DNA of 64,000 bases, from positions 144,001-208,000 of the forward strand of contig JAKOMT010000004.1 of the NCBI GenBank assembly GCA_022241475.1, read 5' to 3'. The notes beneath the pieces are model-generated. The model searched no databases, was not told where the DNA came from, and saw nothing but the letters and a program-made list of their open reading frames with translations. This DNA comes from Microvirga sp. GTDB lineage: Bacteria; Pseudomonadota; Alphaproteobacteria; Rhizobiales; Beijerinckiaceae. Positions 29,765-39,603 of the stretch are shown here, in pieces; positions within the stretch are counted from its first letter, which is position 1, and each line of letters starts with the position of its first letter. A program made the translations under genes and the position numbers.

Positions 29765-30742
29765 ATGACCACCCCCACGCCGCAGGACCGCGCCTTCACC
29801 GCCGGCCGCGGACGGATCTACGATTCGATCACGCAGACCGTCGGCGACACCCCGCTCGTGCGCCTCAGCCGTCTCACGGCAGAGCGCGGCGTCGAGGCCG
29901 AGATCCTGCTCAAGCTCGAATTCTTCAATCCGATCGCCTCGGTGAAGGACCGCATCGGCGTCGCCATGATCGACGCGCTCGAAGCGCAGGGCCGCATCAA
30001 GCCCGGCGCGACGCTGATCGAGCCGACCTCCGGCAACACCGGCATCGCGCTCGCCTTCGTCGCCGCCGCGCGCGGCTACCGTCTCATCCTCGTCATGCCC
30101 GAGACCATGTCGCTCGAACGGCGCAAGATGCTCAGCCTGCTCGGCGCCCAGCTCGAACTGACGCCCGGGCCGCTCGGCATGCGCGGCGCGGTCAACCGGG
30201 CGCAGGAATTGCGCGATTCGATCCCCGGATCGGTGATCCCGCAGCAATTCGCCAATCCCGCCAATCCCGAGATCCACCGGACGACGACGGCGCAGGAGAT
30301 CCTGGGCGACACCGGCGGCAAGGTCGACATCGTCGTCTCGGCGGTCGGCACCGGCGGCACGATCACCGGCGTCGGCGCCGTGCTGAAGCGGCATGACCCC
30401 GCGATCCGCGTGATCGCGGTCGAGCCCGAGGATTCGCCGGTGCTGTCGGGCGGCCAGCCCGGCCCGCACAAGATCCAGGGGATCGGCGCCGGGTTCGTTC
30501 CCGAAGTGCTCGATCGCAGCGTCATCGACGAGGTCGTCACCGTCGGCAACCAGACCGCCTTCGACACGGCCCGCGCGCTCGCCCGGATCGAGGGCGTGCC
30601 GGGCGGCATCTCGACGGGCGCGAACGTCGCCGCCGCGCTCGAAATCGGCGCCCGCCCCGAGAACGAGGGCAAGCGCATCGTCACCTTCGCCTGCTCCTTC
30701 GCCGAGCGCTACATTTCGAGCGCTCTCTTCGAAGGTCTGTGA
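29765..30742 (+). CDS. cysK: Cysteine synthase A (O-acetylserine sulfhydrylase)
   Basis: A 325-residue PLP enzyme that makes cysteine from O-acetylserine and sulfide. The PLP Lys is Lys61 in IASVKDRIG; the substrate loop TSGNTGI is at 88-94; GTGGTITG binds the PLP phosphate. GAGGACT lies before the ATG. Downstream of an rrf2 gene on the same strand and likely co-transcribed with it. A short perfect hairpin follows. Confidence 0.95.
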   Translation: MTTPTPQDRAFTAGRGRIYDSITQTVGDTPLVRLSRLTAERGVEAEILLKLEFFNPIASVKDRIGVAMIDALEAQGRIKPGATLIEPTSGNTGIALAFVAAARGYRLILVMPETMSLERRKMLSLLGAQLELTPGPLGMRGAVNRAQELRDSIPGSVIPQQFANPANPEIHRTTTAQEILGDTGGKVDIVVSAVGTGGTITGVGAVLKRHDPAIRVIAVEPEDSPVLSGGQPGPHKIQGIGAGFVPEVLDRSVIDEVVTVGNQTAFDTARALARIEGVPGGISTGANVAAALEIGARPENEGKRIVTFACSFAERYISSALFEGL

Positions 30743-30743
30743 G

Positions 30744-30758
30744 CCGGCGTCGCGCCGG
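30744..30758. terminator. Short hairpin between convergent cysK and AhpD-like gene
   Basis: CCGGCG at 30744-30749 and CGCCGG at 30753-30758 pair perfectly around TCG, within the 22-base gap between two convergent stops. Position suggests a bidirectional terminator; the stem is short and no T-run is present. Confidence 0.4.
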
Positions 30759-30764
30759 TCCCCC

Positions 30765-31412
30765 TCAGCGCCCCTGCCCGTGATAGTCCGGGTTGGGGCG
30801 CATATCGACCGCCGACGCCATCCGGTTCGACATGTTGAAGAACGAGGCGACGGCCGCGACGTCCCAGATGTCGCGCTCGCCGAAGCCGGCCTCGCGCAGC
30901 CGCGCGCGATCCTCCTCCTCGACGCTCCAGGGCGCCTCCGTCAGCTTCAGCGCGAAATCCAACATCGCGCGGTGGCGGGGCGAGAGATCGGCGGCGCGGT
31001 GATTCACCGCCATGAGTTCGCCCAGAACCGGATCGCCGGAATATTGCCGCACGGCGGCCCCGTGCGCGGCCACGCAATAGAAGCAGCGATTAGCCCCCGA
31101 GACGACCACGGCGATCATCTCGCGCTCCAGCTTCGAAAGGCCGGAGGGCGCCAGCACGAGATCGTTGTAGAGGCCCGCGAAGGTCGAGAGTTTGGCGTCG
31201 TCATGGGCGTAGGCGCGCAGCACGTTGGGAACAAAGCCCAACTTCTCATCGCATTTTGCGAGGTAGGCGGACATGTCCGGCGACAGCTCCCCGGGCGGCA
31301 GATCCAGCGCCATGACGCGTCCCGCGTCGTCCTGCTTCCGGGGAATTTCCCCTGCCGGCGCCCTGTCTGGCGCCCTTTTCGCCCCCGACTCGCCCGAATC
31401 ACGCGTTTTCAT
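30765..31412 (-). CDS. Peroxidase-related / AhpD-like (carboxymuconolactone decarboxylase family) protein
   Basis: A 215-residue protein of the AhpD-like fold. The redox motif CFYCVAAHG gives Cys110, Cys113 and His117, as in peroxidase-related enzymes of this superfamily, which reduce peroxide through a cysteine pair. The first 35 residues are charged and probably disordered. GGAGGAGA precedes the ATG at 31412. Divergent from gdh across 136 bases and convergent with cysK. Electron donor and substrate are unknown. Confidence 0.88.
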   Translation of the reverse strand: MKTRDSGESGAKRAPDRAPAGEIPRKQDDAGRVMALDLPPGELSPDMSAYLAKCDEKLGFVPNVLRAYAHDDAKLSTFAGLYNDLVLAPSGLSKLEREMIAVVVSGANRCFYCVAAHGAAVRQYSGDPVLGELMAVNHRAADLSPRHRAMLDFALKLTEAPWSVEEEDRARLREAGFGERDIWDVAAVASFFNMSNRMASAVDMRPNPDYHGQGR

Positions 31413-31548
31413 GCTGTCTCCTCCGCTGATCTGTTGCAGGATTGTTATCGGATCAGGTTTACACCCATGTCTCCGGTTGCAGCGCCGCGTCGCCCGTGCG
31501 AACGCTCGCGCGCCGTCGACGAAGCAGGCGAAAAGGTTCGAGACAATC

Positions 31549-34500
31549 ATGACGCGCGACAAGGCCGGTCAGATCATGGCCGATCACATCAAGGCCGGCA
31601 CCATTCAGCCCGATTCCCTCAAGGCGGCCTCCGACGCACTCGCCGACCGGAGCCGGCGCCAGACGCCGCCCGGCATGGTCTCCGACCTGTTCGGCCGCGC
31701 GCCGCCGGAGGATCTCGCCAGCTATGAGCCCGAAGCGCTCGCGACGCTCGCCAGCCTCGCCCACGATCACCTGCTCAGCCCGCGCCTGCCCGGCGAGCGC
31801 GACGTCCGCCTGATCGATTTCGACCATCCCGGGAGCGAGCGCACGCGCCAGCTCACCGTCGTTCAGGTCGTCAACGACGACATGCCCTTCTTGCTCGACT
31901 CCACTCTGGCCGAAATCGTCGAGCAGGGCTACGAGCCGCGCCTCGTCGTGCATCCGATTCTCGCCGTGAAGCGCGACGATCGCGGCGATCTGATCGAGCT
32001 CTGCGGCGAGGCCACGGCCGTTCGCGCCCCGTCGGCCGTGCACGAGAGCCTGATCCAGATCCACATCGACCGCATCGACGACGAGCGGGCGCGCGCGCGT
32101 CTCGTCGAGGGGCTGGAGCGCGTCTACGCCGACGTCGCCGTCGCGGTCGCCGACTGGCCGCAGATGCGCTCGCGCCTGAACGACGTCATCGGCGCCTATC
32201 GCGACACGCCCCCGCCGCTACCCGCCGACGAGAACGCCGAGGCGCTCGCTTTCCTCGACTGGGTCGTGAACGACAACTTCACCATCCTCGGCCTGCGCGA
32301 ATACCGCTTCCCGGACGGCGACGCGGCCGCCGACGTGGTCGAGGGCTCGGGGCTCGGCATCCTGCGCGATCCCGCCGTCAAGGTCCTGCGGCGCGGCGCC
32401 GAGCTCGTCACCATGACGCCCGAGATCCGCGAATTCCTGCAAAAGCCGCGCGCGCTCATCATCACCAAGGCGAACGTCAAGTCGCGGGTCCACCGCAAGG
32501 TGCATCTCGACTACGTCGGCGTGAAGCTGTTCTCGGCCGCGGGCGCTCTCGAAGGCGAGTTGCGCATCGTCGGGCTGTTCACGTCGAACGTCTACACCGG
32601 CTCGACGGCGACGATCCCGTTCCTGCGCCACAAGGTGCGCAAGATCCTCGACCGGGCGGAGTTCGACCCCAAGAGCCATGCCGGCCGCGCGTTGCTGACC
32701 GTGCTCGAGAACTATCCGCGCGACGAGCTCTTCCAGGTCGACGAGGACACGCTCTACGAATTCGCGCTGGAGATCATGAGCCTCGCGGACCGGCCCCGCG
32801 TGCGCGTCCTCGCCCGCGCCGACCAGTTCGACCGCTTCGTCTCGGTGCTCGTGTTCATTCCCAAGGATCGCTACGACACGAACGTGCGCCGGCGCGTCGC
32901 CGATTTTCTGGCGCGGATCTATCAGGGGCGCGTCTCGGCCGCCTATCCCGCCTACCCCGAAGGCACGCTGGCGCGCACCCACGTGATTATCGGCCGCGAG
33001 GACGGAGCGACCCCCGACATCGACCGCCGGACGCTCGAGCAGGGCGTGGCCGCCATCGCCAGAACCTGGGGCGACGCCCTGCGCGACACCCTTCTCGACG
33101 AGACCGGCGGCGCCCGCGCCCGCGAATACGGCGCCCGCTACGGCGAAGCCTTCAACGCGGCCTATCGCGAGGCGTTCGACGCCCGTTCCGCCATTCGCGA
33201 CATCGGCTCGCTGGAACGTCTGTCGGCCGACCGTCCCCGCGCCGTCGACCTCTACCGCCGCGAGGGCGACCCGACGACGCGCGTGAGCCTCAAGGTGTTC
33301 TCGCGGGGCGTGAGCCTGCCGCTGTCGGAGCGCGTGCCGCTGCTCGAGAACCTCGGCTTCCGCGTCGTGAACGAGCGGACCTATCGCATCGTGGCCGCCG
33401 GCGTCCCCGAGGACGGGCGCGTGTGGCTGCACGACATGGCGCTCGAGCGCGCCGCCGGGGGCGAGCTGGAGATCGCGACCATCGAGCGGCCCATGGAGGC
33501 GGCGCTGCAGGCGCTGTTCCGCGGGCTCGCCGAATCGGACGGCTTCAACAAACTCGTCATCGAGGCGGGGCTCGGCTGGCGCGACGTCGCCATGATGCGC
33601 GCGCTGGGGCGCTATCTGCGCCAGGTCCGCATCGCCTATGCGCAGGATTATCTGGCGGACACGCTCGCCCGCCACGGCGCCATCGCGCGGCTGGTCGTCG
33701 AGTATTTCTACGCCCGCTTCGATCCGCGCATCGCCGAAAAGGGCGAAAGCGAGGAAGCCCAGGCGCGGACGCGCGAGGCGATCGAGACCGCGCTCGCGGA
33801 CGTGTCGAGCCTCGACGACGACCGCATCCTGCGCCGCTTCGTGAACCTCGTCGAAGCCGCGCTTCGCACGAATTTCTTCCAGATCGACGAGACCGGACAT
33901 CCCCGCACGACGATCGCCTTCAAGTTCGAATGCGCGCGCGTCGAGGAGATGCCGCTGCCGCGGCCGCTCTACGAGATCTTCGTCTACAGCCCCCGCGTCG
34001 AGGGCGTGCACATGCGCTATGGCAAGGTGGCGCGCGGCGGCCTGCGCTGGTCCGACAGGCCGCAGGATTTCCGCACCGAGGTGCTGGGCCTCGTCAAGGC
34101 GCAGCAGGTCAAGAACGCCGTCATCGTGCCCGTCGGCGCCAAGGGCGGCTTCGTGCCCAAGCAGCTGCCGCCGGCGAGCGATCGCCAGGCCTGGCTCGAA
34201 GAGGGAACGGAGAGCTACCGCATCTTCATCCGAACGCTCCTGCAGATGACCGACAACATCGTCGACGGCGAGACGGTCCCGCCCGCCGACACGGTCCGCC
34301 ACGACGGCGACGATCCCTACCTCGTCGTCGCCGCCGACAAGGGCACGGCGACGTTCTCGGACACGGCGAACGCGCTGTCGCTGGAGAAGGGCCACTGGCT
34401 CGGCGACGCCTTTGCGTCGGGGGGCTCCAACGGCTACGACCACAAGAAGATGGCCATCACCGCCCGGGGCGCGTGGGAGGCCGTGAAGCGGCATTTCCGC

Positions 34501-36426
34501 GAGCTCGACATCGACATCCAGAACGAATCAGTGACGGTCGCGGGCGTCGGGGACATGTCCGGCGACGTCTTCGGCAACGGCATGCTGCTCTCTAAGGCGC
34601 TCAAGCTCGTGGCGGCCTTCGATCATCGCGACATCTTCATCGACCCGCAGCCCGATCCCGCCGGCTCCTTCGCCGAGCGTCAGCGCCTGTTCGACCTGCC
34701 GCGCTCGAGCTGGCAGGATTACGACAAGTCCCTGATCTCGAAGGGCGGCGGCGTCTTTTCGCGTCAGTCGAAATCGATCCCGCTGAGCCCGGAGATCCGT
34801 GCGCTGCTCGACCTCGACAAGGACCGCGCCACGCCGCAGGAGCTGATGCGCGCCATCCTCAAGATGCGCGTCGACCTGCTCTGGTTCGGCGGCATCGGCA
34901 CCTATATCCGCGCGACGAGCGAAACCGACGACCAGGTCGGCGACCGCGCCAATGATCCCATCCGGGTCACCGGCGCGCAGCTTCGCGCGCACGTCGTCGG
35001 CGAGGGCGCCAATCTCGGCGCGACGCAGCTCGGCCGGATCGAGGCGGCGCGGGCGGGCGTGCGGCTCAACACCGACGCCATCGACAATTCGGCGGGCGTC
35101 AACACCTCGGACGTCGAGGTCAACATCAAGATCGCGCTCACCGCCGCCGAACGCGACGGCCGTCTCGACGACGCCGCGCGCAACGCGCTGCTGGCCGAGA
35201 TGACCGACGAAATCGCCCGTCTCGTCCTGCGCAACAACTACCTTCAGTCGCTCGCCGTCTCCCTGGCGGAGCGGCGCGGCGTCGCCGATATCGGCTTCGC
35301 CCGCCGCCTCATGCAGATGCTGGAGCAGGAGGGCCGCCTCGACCGGACGGTGGAGTATCTGCCCGACGACGGCGCGCTCACCGAGCGCTCCCTGCGCGGC
35401 GAGGCGCTGACGCGCCCCGAGATCGCGGTGCTCATCGCCTACGCCAAGCTCTCGCTCTACGATCGGCTGCTCGGCAGCTCCGTGCCGGACGACCCCTATC
35501 TCGGCCGCGAATTGCAGCGCTATTTCCCAGCGGAGATTCGCGAGCGCTTCCCCGATACGATCGAGGACCACCGTCTGCGCCGCGAGATCATCGCGACGCA
35601 ATTGTCGAACGCCATCGTCAACCGCTGCGGCCCCGCCGTGATCGCCCGCCTCGTCGACGAGACGGGGGCCGACGCCCCCACCATCGCCGCCGCCTACGCC
35701 GCCGTGCGCGAGACCTTCGCCACGAACGCGCTCAACCTCGCGATCGACGGCTGCGACACGCATATTCCCGGCGATCTCCAGCTGAAGCTCTATGCGCAGG
35801 TGCAGGATCTCGCGCTGAACCGGATGACCTGGTTCATCCGCAACGTCGATCTCGGCGCCGAGCCGCTCGACGCGATCGTGCGCCGCTTCGCCGACGGCGT
35901 CGCGCAGGTGCGCGCGGCGCTGCCCGACGCCCTCCCGGCGGGCGCGCTCAAGCAGTGGCGCGAAGCCGCCGCCGCCCTCGCGGGCCAGGGCCTCGACGAG
36001 ACGTTCGCCGAAAACGTCGCGGCCCTGCCGATCCTCGTCGCGGGTCCCGACATCGTGCAGATCGCCGGCGATCTGGGCCGCCCGATCCCGGAGATCGCGG
36101 CGACCTATTTCGCCGTCGACGACGCCTTCAAGCTCGGCGCCCTCGTCGCGCAGGGGCGCGACGTCACCGTCACCGATTACTACGACGGCCTCGCCCTCGA
36201 TCGGGCAGTCGGCGGAGTGGCCACCGCCCATCGCCGCCTGACGGCGGAGATCGCGGCGCAGGCGGAGGGGCTGTCCGGGGCCGAGGCGGTCGAAACCTGG
36301 GCGCAGTCGCGGGGCGGCGACGTGGGACGCATTCGCAGCGCCGTCGACGGCATGGTGTCTTCCGGTTTGACGCTTTCAAAGCTCACCGTGGCGGCGAGCC
36401 TGCTCGGCGATCTCGCGCGGGATTGA
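31549..36426 (+). CDS. gdhB: NAD-specific glutamate dehydrogenase, 180-kDa class
   Basis: A 1625-residue enzyme converting glutamate to 2-oxoglutarate and ammonia with NAD. Only the central part is GDH-like: MRYGKVARGGLRWSDRPQDF followed by VKNAVIVPVGAKGGF with Lys865, then GDMSGDVFGNGMLLS in the NAD domain. Long N- and C-terminal regions with ACT-like segments are regulatory, as in the Streptomyces and Caulobacter enzymes of this class. The ATG at 31549 (MTRDKAGQIMADHIKAG) was chosen over upstream in-frame codons that read through the divergent promoter region. No operon partner; a structured region follows the stop. Confidence 0.94.
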   Translation: MTRDKAGQIMADHIKAGTIQPDSLKAASDALADRSRRQTPPGMVSDLFGRAPPEDLASYEPEALATLASLAHDHLLSPRLPGERDVRLIDFDHPGSERTRQLTVVQVVNDDMPFLLDSTLAEIVEQGYEPRLVVHPILAVKRDDRGDLIELCGEATAVRAPSAVHESLIQIHIDRIDDERARARLVEGLERVYADVAVAVADWPQMRSRLNDVIGAYRDTPPPLPADENAEALAFLDWVVNDNFTILGLREYRFPDGDAAADVVEGSGLGILRDPAVKVLRRGAELVTMTPEIREFLQKPRALIITKANVKSRVHRKVHLDYVGVKLFSAAGALEGELRIVGLFTSNVYTGSTATIPFLRHKVRKILDRAEFDPKSHAGRALLTVLENYPRDELFQVDEDTLYEFALEIMSLADRPRVRVLARADQFDRFVSVLVFIPKDRYDTNVRRRVADFLARIYQGRVSAAYPAYPEGTLARTHVIIGREDGATPDIDRRTLEQGVAAIARTWGDALRDTLLDETGGARAREYGARYGEAFNAAYREAFDARSAIRDIGSLERLSADRPRAVDLYRREGDPTTRVSLKVFSRGVSLPLSERVPLLENLGFRVVNERTYRIVAAGVPEDGRVWLHDMALERAAGGELEIATIERPMEAALQALFRGLAESDGFNKLVIEAGLGWRDVAMMRALGRYLRQVRIAYAQDYLADTLARHGAIARLVVEYFYARFDPRIAEKGESEEAQARTREAIETALADVSSLDDDRILRRFVNLVEAALRTNFFQIDETGHPRTTIAFKFECARVEEMPLPRPLYEIFVYSPRVEGVHMRYGKVARGGLRWSDRPQDFRTEVLGLVKAQQVKNAVIVPVGAKGGFVPKQLPPASDRQAWLEEGTESYRIFIRTLLQMTDNIVDGETVPPADTVRHDGDDPYLVVAADKGTATFSDTANALSLEKGHWLGDAFASGGSNGYDHKKMAITARGAWEAVKRHFRELDIDIQNESVTVAGVGDMSGDVFGNGMLLSKALKLVAAFDHRDIFIDPQPDPAGSFAERQRLFDLPRSSWQDYDKSLISKGGGVFSRQSKSIPLSPEIRALLDLDKDRATPQELMRAILKMRVDLLWFGGIGTYIRATSETDDQVGDRANDPIRVTGAQLRAHVVGEGANLGATQLGRIEAARAGVRLNTDAIDNSAGVNTSDVEVNIKIALTAAERDGRLDDAARNALLAEMTDEIARLVLRNNYLQSLAVSLAERRGVADIGFARRLMQMLEQEGRLDRTVEYLPDDGALTERSLRGEALTRPEIAVLIAYAKLSLYDRLLGSSVPDDPYLGRELQRYFPAEIRERFPDTIEDHRLRREIIATQLSNAIVNRCGPAVIARLVDETGADAPTIAAAYAAVRETFATNALNLAIDGCDTHIPGDLQLKLYAQVQDLALNRMTWFIRNVDLGAEPLDAIVRRFADGVAQVRAALPDALPAGALKQWREAAAALAGQGLDETFAENVAALPILVAGPDIVQIAGDLGRPIPEIAATYFAVDDAFKLGALVAQGRDVTVTDYYDGLALDRAVGGVATAHRRLTAEIAAQAEGLSGAEAVETWAQSRGGDVGRIRSAVDGMVSSGLTLSKLTVAASLLGDLARD

Positions 36427-36428
36427 TC

Positions 36429-36484
36429 GGCCGCGGGGCGGTTTCGGCGGCGACGCATCGTCGCGGGCGTCGACACCCGCGGCC
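36429..36484 (+). terminator. Nested inverted repeats after gdh
   Basis: GGCCGCGGG at 36429-36437 pairs perfectly with CCCGCGGCC at 36476-36484. Inside it GCGACG at 36450-36455 and CGTCGC at 36459-36464 form a second hairpin around CAT. It starts two bases after the gdh stop, so termination or 3'-end protection of the 4.9-kb message is likely. No T-run. Confidence 0.45.
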
Positions 36485-36562
36485 CCGCGCGCCATTATCG
36501 CCATGATCGCGCTGCGAGGTCAGCGCGAGACGCGATCACGACCAGCCCAGGGGATTGACCGA

Positions 36563-38395
36563 ATGCTGACAATCGACCGCCGCACGTTCTTCGTCGGGGT
36601 CGCGGCGAGCGTCGCCGTGACCGCCCTGCCGCTTCGGGCCCGGGCCGACGAGGAATGGTCGCACGGGATGTCGATCTTCGGCGATCTGAAATACGCGCCG
36701 GATTTCGCCCATTTCGACTATGTAAACCCCGATGCGCCAAAGGGCGGCTTCTTCGGGACCGACATGTTCGGCACCTTCAACTCGTTCAATCCCTACATTC
36801 TCCAGGGCGACGCTGCGGCGGGCGTCAGCCTCACCTTCGACAGCCTGATGGCGAGCGCCGCCGACGAACCGGATTCGATGTACGGCCTCGTCGCCGAATC
36901 CGTCGCTCGCTCCGCCGACGGTCTGACCTATCGCTACCGCCTGCGGCCGCAGGCCCGGTTTCACGACGGTTCGCGCATCCGGCCGGAAGACGTCGCCTTC
37001 TCGATCATGATCCTCAAGGAAAAAGCCCATCCGGGGCTCTCCCAGCAGCTCGGCGGGGTCGAGGGGGCCGAAGCCGAGGGCGAGGACGTCGTCGTCGTGC
37101 GTTACGCGCAGGGACGTCCCCGCGACCTGCCGCTTCTCGTCGCCGCGCTGCCGATTTTTTCCGAGGCGTGGTGGGATGGGCGCGATTTCGCCGCCTCGAC
37201 GCTCGATGCGCCGTTGGGGTCGGGCGCGTACCGGATGGGCCGCTACGAGATCGGGCGCTTCGTCTCCGTGGAGCGCGTGCCCGATTACTGGGCTGCCGAC
37301 CTCCCCGTCGCGCGCGGCCAGAACAATTTCGACGTCGTTCGGTACGATTATTTCCGCGACCGGCAGGTGGCCTTCGAGGCGTTCAAGTCGGGCGCCTTCA
37401 ACTACCGCGAGGAGTTCACCTCCCGCGACTGGGCGACCGGCTACGACTTTCCCGCCATGCGCGACGGCCGCGTCCTGCGCGAGGAACTGCCCGACGCCAC
37501 GCCGTCCGGCCGGCAGGGATGGTGGTTCAACACGCGCCGGGCGAAATTCGCCGATCCACGCATCCGCGAGGCGCTGGGCTACGCCTTCGACTTCGAATCC
37601 GCCAATCGCACGATCATGTTCGATTCCTACATGCGGGTTGAATCGTATTTCGAGAATTCGCCGATGAAGGCGGAAGGAACGCCTTCGCCGGAAGAACTCG
37701 CGCTTCTGGAGCCGTTCCGCGCCGACCTTCCCGAGCGCGTCTTCGGCGAGGCGGTGTCGCCGCCCGTCTCCGACGGAACCGGACAGGACCGGGCGAACCT
37801 GCGGCGCGCTTCCGAACTTCTGCGCGAGGCCGGCGTCACGTTTCAGGGACGCAACGCCCATCTGCCTTCGGGCGAGCGGTTCACCATCGAATTTCTGGAC
37901 TTCAGCAACGCGCTCGAGCCGCACACGCTGCATTTCAGCCGCAACCTGCAGAGGCTCGGGATCGAGACGAGCTATCGCGTCGTCGACGCCTCGCAATATC
38001 AGCGCCGCACGGACGATTTCGATTTCGACGTCATCACACGCCGCTTCGTCGGTTCGCTGACGCCGGGCGGCGAGTTGCGCGTGATCTTCGGATCGGCAAG
38101 CGCCGGGCTGCGCGGGTCGGCGAACGTCGCGGGGATCGCGGAGGAGGCCGTCGACGCTCTGATCGAGAAGGTCGTAGAGGCTCCGGATCGCGAGACGATG
38201 TACGTCGCCGCCCGCGCGCTCGACCGCGTCCTGCGCGCCGGCTTCTACTGGGTGCCGATGTGGTTCAAGGGCACGCACTGGGTGGCGCATTGGGACGAGT
38301 TCGGCCGCCCGGAGACGCGCCCGCTCTATTCCGTCGGGTCGCTCGGGACGTGGTGGCGCGACGAGGAGAAGGCGGCTCGCGTTCGACGCGGATGA
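36563..38395 (+). CDS. yejA: ABC transporter substrate-binding protein (YejA-like)
   Basis: A 610-residue periplasmic binding protein of the SBP_bac_5 peptide/nickel family. The N-terminus MLTIDRRTFFVGVAASVAVT has a twin-arginine pair (Arg6-Arg7) and a hydrophobic stretch ending RARA, so export by Tat or Sec is likely. PDAPKGGFFGTDMFGTFNSF and YRYRLRPQARFHDGSRIRPE are family signatures. AGGGGA lies upstream of the ATG. First gene of yejA-B-E-F, which in relatives imports oligopeptides such as microcin C-like compounds. A hairpin follows before yejB. Confidence 0.93.
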   Translation: MLTIDRRTFFVGVAASVAVTALPLRARADEEWSHGMSIFGDLKYAPDFAHFDYVNPDAPKGGFFGTDMFGTFNSFNPYILQGDAAAGVSLTFDSLMASAADEPDSMYGLVAESVARSADGLTYRYRLRPQARFHDGSRIRPEDVAFSIMILKEKAHPGLSQQLGGVEGAEAEGEDVVVVRYAQGRPRDLPLLVAALPIFSEAWWDGRDFAASTLDAPLGSGAYRMGRYEIGRFVSVERVPDYWAADLPVARGQNNFDVVRYDYFRDRQVAFEAFKSGAFNYREEFTSRDWATGYDFPAMRDGRVLREELPDATPSGRQGWWFNTRRAKFADPRIREALGYAFDFESANRTIMFDSYMRVESYFENSPMKAEGTPSPEELALLEPFRADLPERVFGEAVSPPVSDGTGQDRANLRRASELLREAGVTFQGRNAHLPSGERFTIEFLDFSNALEPHTLHFSRNLQRLGIETSYRVVDASQYQRRTDDFDFDVITRRFVGSLTPGGELRVIFGSASAGLRGSANVAGIAEEAVDALIEKVVEAPDRETMYVAARALDRVLRAGFYWVPMWFKGTHWVAHWDEFGRPETRPLYSVGSLGTWWRDEEKAARVRRG

Positions 38396-38443
38396 AGCTT
38401 TTTCAATCATTCGCCCTAGTATCCGGGGCGACGGTCTGATTCG

Positions 38444-38466
38444 CGCGCCCCCATCCGGCGGGCGCG
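38444..38466 (+). promoter_or_regulatory. Hairpin between yejA and yejB
   Basis: CGCGCCC at 38444-38450 pairs perfectly with GGGCGCG at 38460-38466 around a 9-base loop. Such structures after binding-protein genes often stabilise that part of the message or weaken read-through, so the binding protein is made in excess over the permeases; this role is inferred. Confidence 0.4.
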
Positions 38467-38485
38467 ACGACGGGTTCGAGGATCC

Positions 38486-39601
38486 ATGCACGCCTACATC
38501 GCGCGACGTCTGCTCCTGATGATCCCGACGCTGTTCGGGATCATGCTGATCTCCTTCGCCATCGTGCAGTTCGCGCCCGGCGGACCGGTCGAGCGCGTGA
38601 TCTCGCAGCTGCAGGGCGCCGACGTCGGCGCGACGGCCCGCTTTTCGGGGGGCGGCGGCGACGGCATGGGGGGCGGCTTCGACGGGGGCGGCCAGTCGTC
38701 GACCTATCGCGGCGCGCAGGGGCTCGATCCCGCCTTCATCGCCGAACTCGAGCGCCAGTTCGGCTTCGACAAGCCGGCGCACGAGCGCTTCGGGCTGATG
38801 ATGTGGAACTACCTGCGCTTCGATTTCGGCGAGAGTTACTTCCGCGATATCAGCGTGCTCGAACTGATCAAGGAGAAGCTGCCGGTCTCGATCTCGCTCG
38901 GGATCTGGATGATGATCATCTCCTACGCGATCTCGATCCCGCTCGGCGTGCGCAAGGCCGTGCGCGACGGCACGCCATTCGACTGGTGGACCTCGGCGAT
39001 CGTCGTCGTGGGCTACGCCATCCCCGGCTTCCTCTTCGCGATCCTGCTGATCGTGCTCTTCGCCGGCGGGTCGTTCTGGCAGATCTTCCCGCTCCGGGGG
39101 CTCTGGTCGGAGCAATACGCCGGAATGCCCTTCTTCGAATGGATCACCACGCCGGCCGCGATCGCCGATTATTTCTGGCACATCGCGCTGCCGATCACGG
39201 CCATGGCCATCGGCGCCTTCGCGACGACGACGCTCCTGACGAAGAACTCCTTCCTCGACGAGATCCGCAAGCAATACGTGCTGACGGCCCGCATGAAGGG
39301 CCTCTCCGAACGGCAGGTGCTCTACGGGCACGTTTTCCGAAACGCCATGCTGATCGTCATCGCCGGCTTCCCAGGCGCCTTCATCACGGCCTTCTTCACG
39401 GGTTCGCTGCTGATCGAGACGATCTTCTCCCTCGACGGATTGGGCCTTCTCTCCTTCGAATCGATCGTCAATCGCGATTATCCGGTCGTTTTCGCGACGC
39501 TCTACATCTTCTCGCTGCTCGGACTCGTCGTGAACCTCGTCTCCGATCTCTGCTATGTCTGGATCGATCCGCGCATCGATTTCGACACGCGGGAGGTGTG
39601 A
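38486..39601 (+). CDS. yejB: Peptide ABC transporter permease YejB
   Basis: A 371-residue permease of the DppB/OppB type with six membrane helices. The first helix ([20 protein letters not shown]) is followed by a periplasmic part with a glycine-rich insert at about 55-72. The EAA loop that contacts the ATPase is [28 protein letters not shown] precedes the ATG. yejE begins two bases after the stop. Confidence 0.95.
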   Translation: MHAYIARRLLLMIPTLFGIMLISFAIVQFAPGGPVERVISQLQGADVGATARFSGGGGDGMGGGFDGGGQSSTYRGAQGLDPAFIAELERQFGFDKPAHERFGLMMWNYLRFDFGESYFRDISVLELIKEKLPVSISLGIWMMIISYAISIPLGVRKAVRDGTPFDWWTSAIVVVGYAIPGFLFAILLIVLFAGGSFWQIFPLRGLWSEQYAGMPFFEWITTPAAIADYFWHIALPITAMAIGAFATTTLLTKNSFLDEIRKQYVLTARMKGLSERQVLYGHVFRNAMLIVIAGFPGAFITAFFTGSLLIETIFSLDGLGLLSFESIVNRDYPVVFATLYIFSLLGLVVNLVSDLCYVWIDPRIDFDTREV

Positions 39602-39603
39602 GG

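Noticed and set aside
32218..34494. Open frame of 758 codons antisense to gdh
   Set aside because: Codon-shadow composition; the plus strand is a continuous 1625-residue glutamate dehydrogenase.
36536..39331. Open frame of 931 codons on the minus strand, antisense to yejA and yejB
   Set aside because: Low-complexity translation with no family features; the plus strand holds the signal peptide, binding protein and permease.
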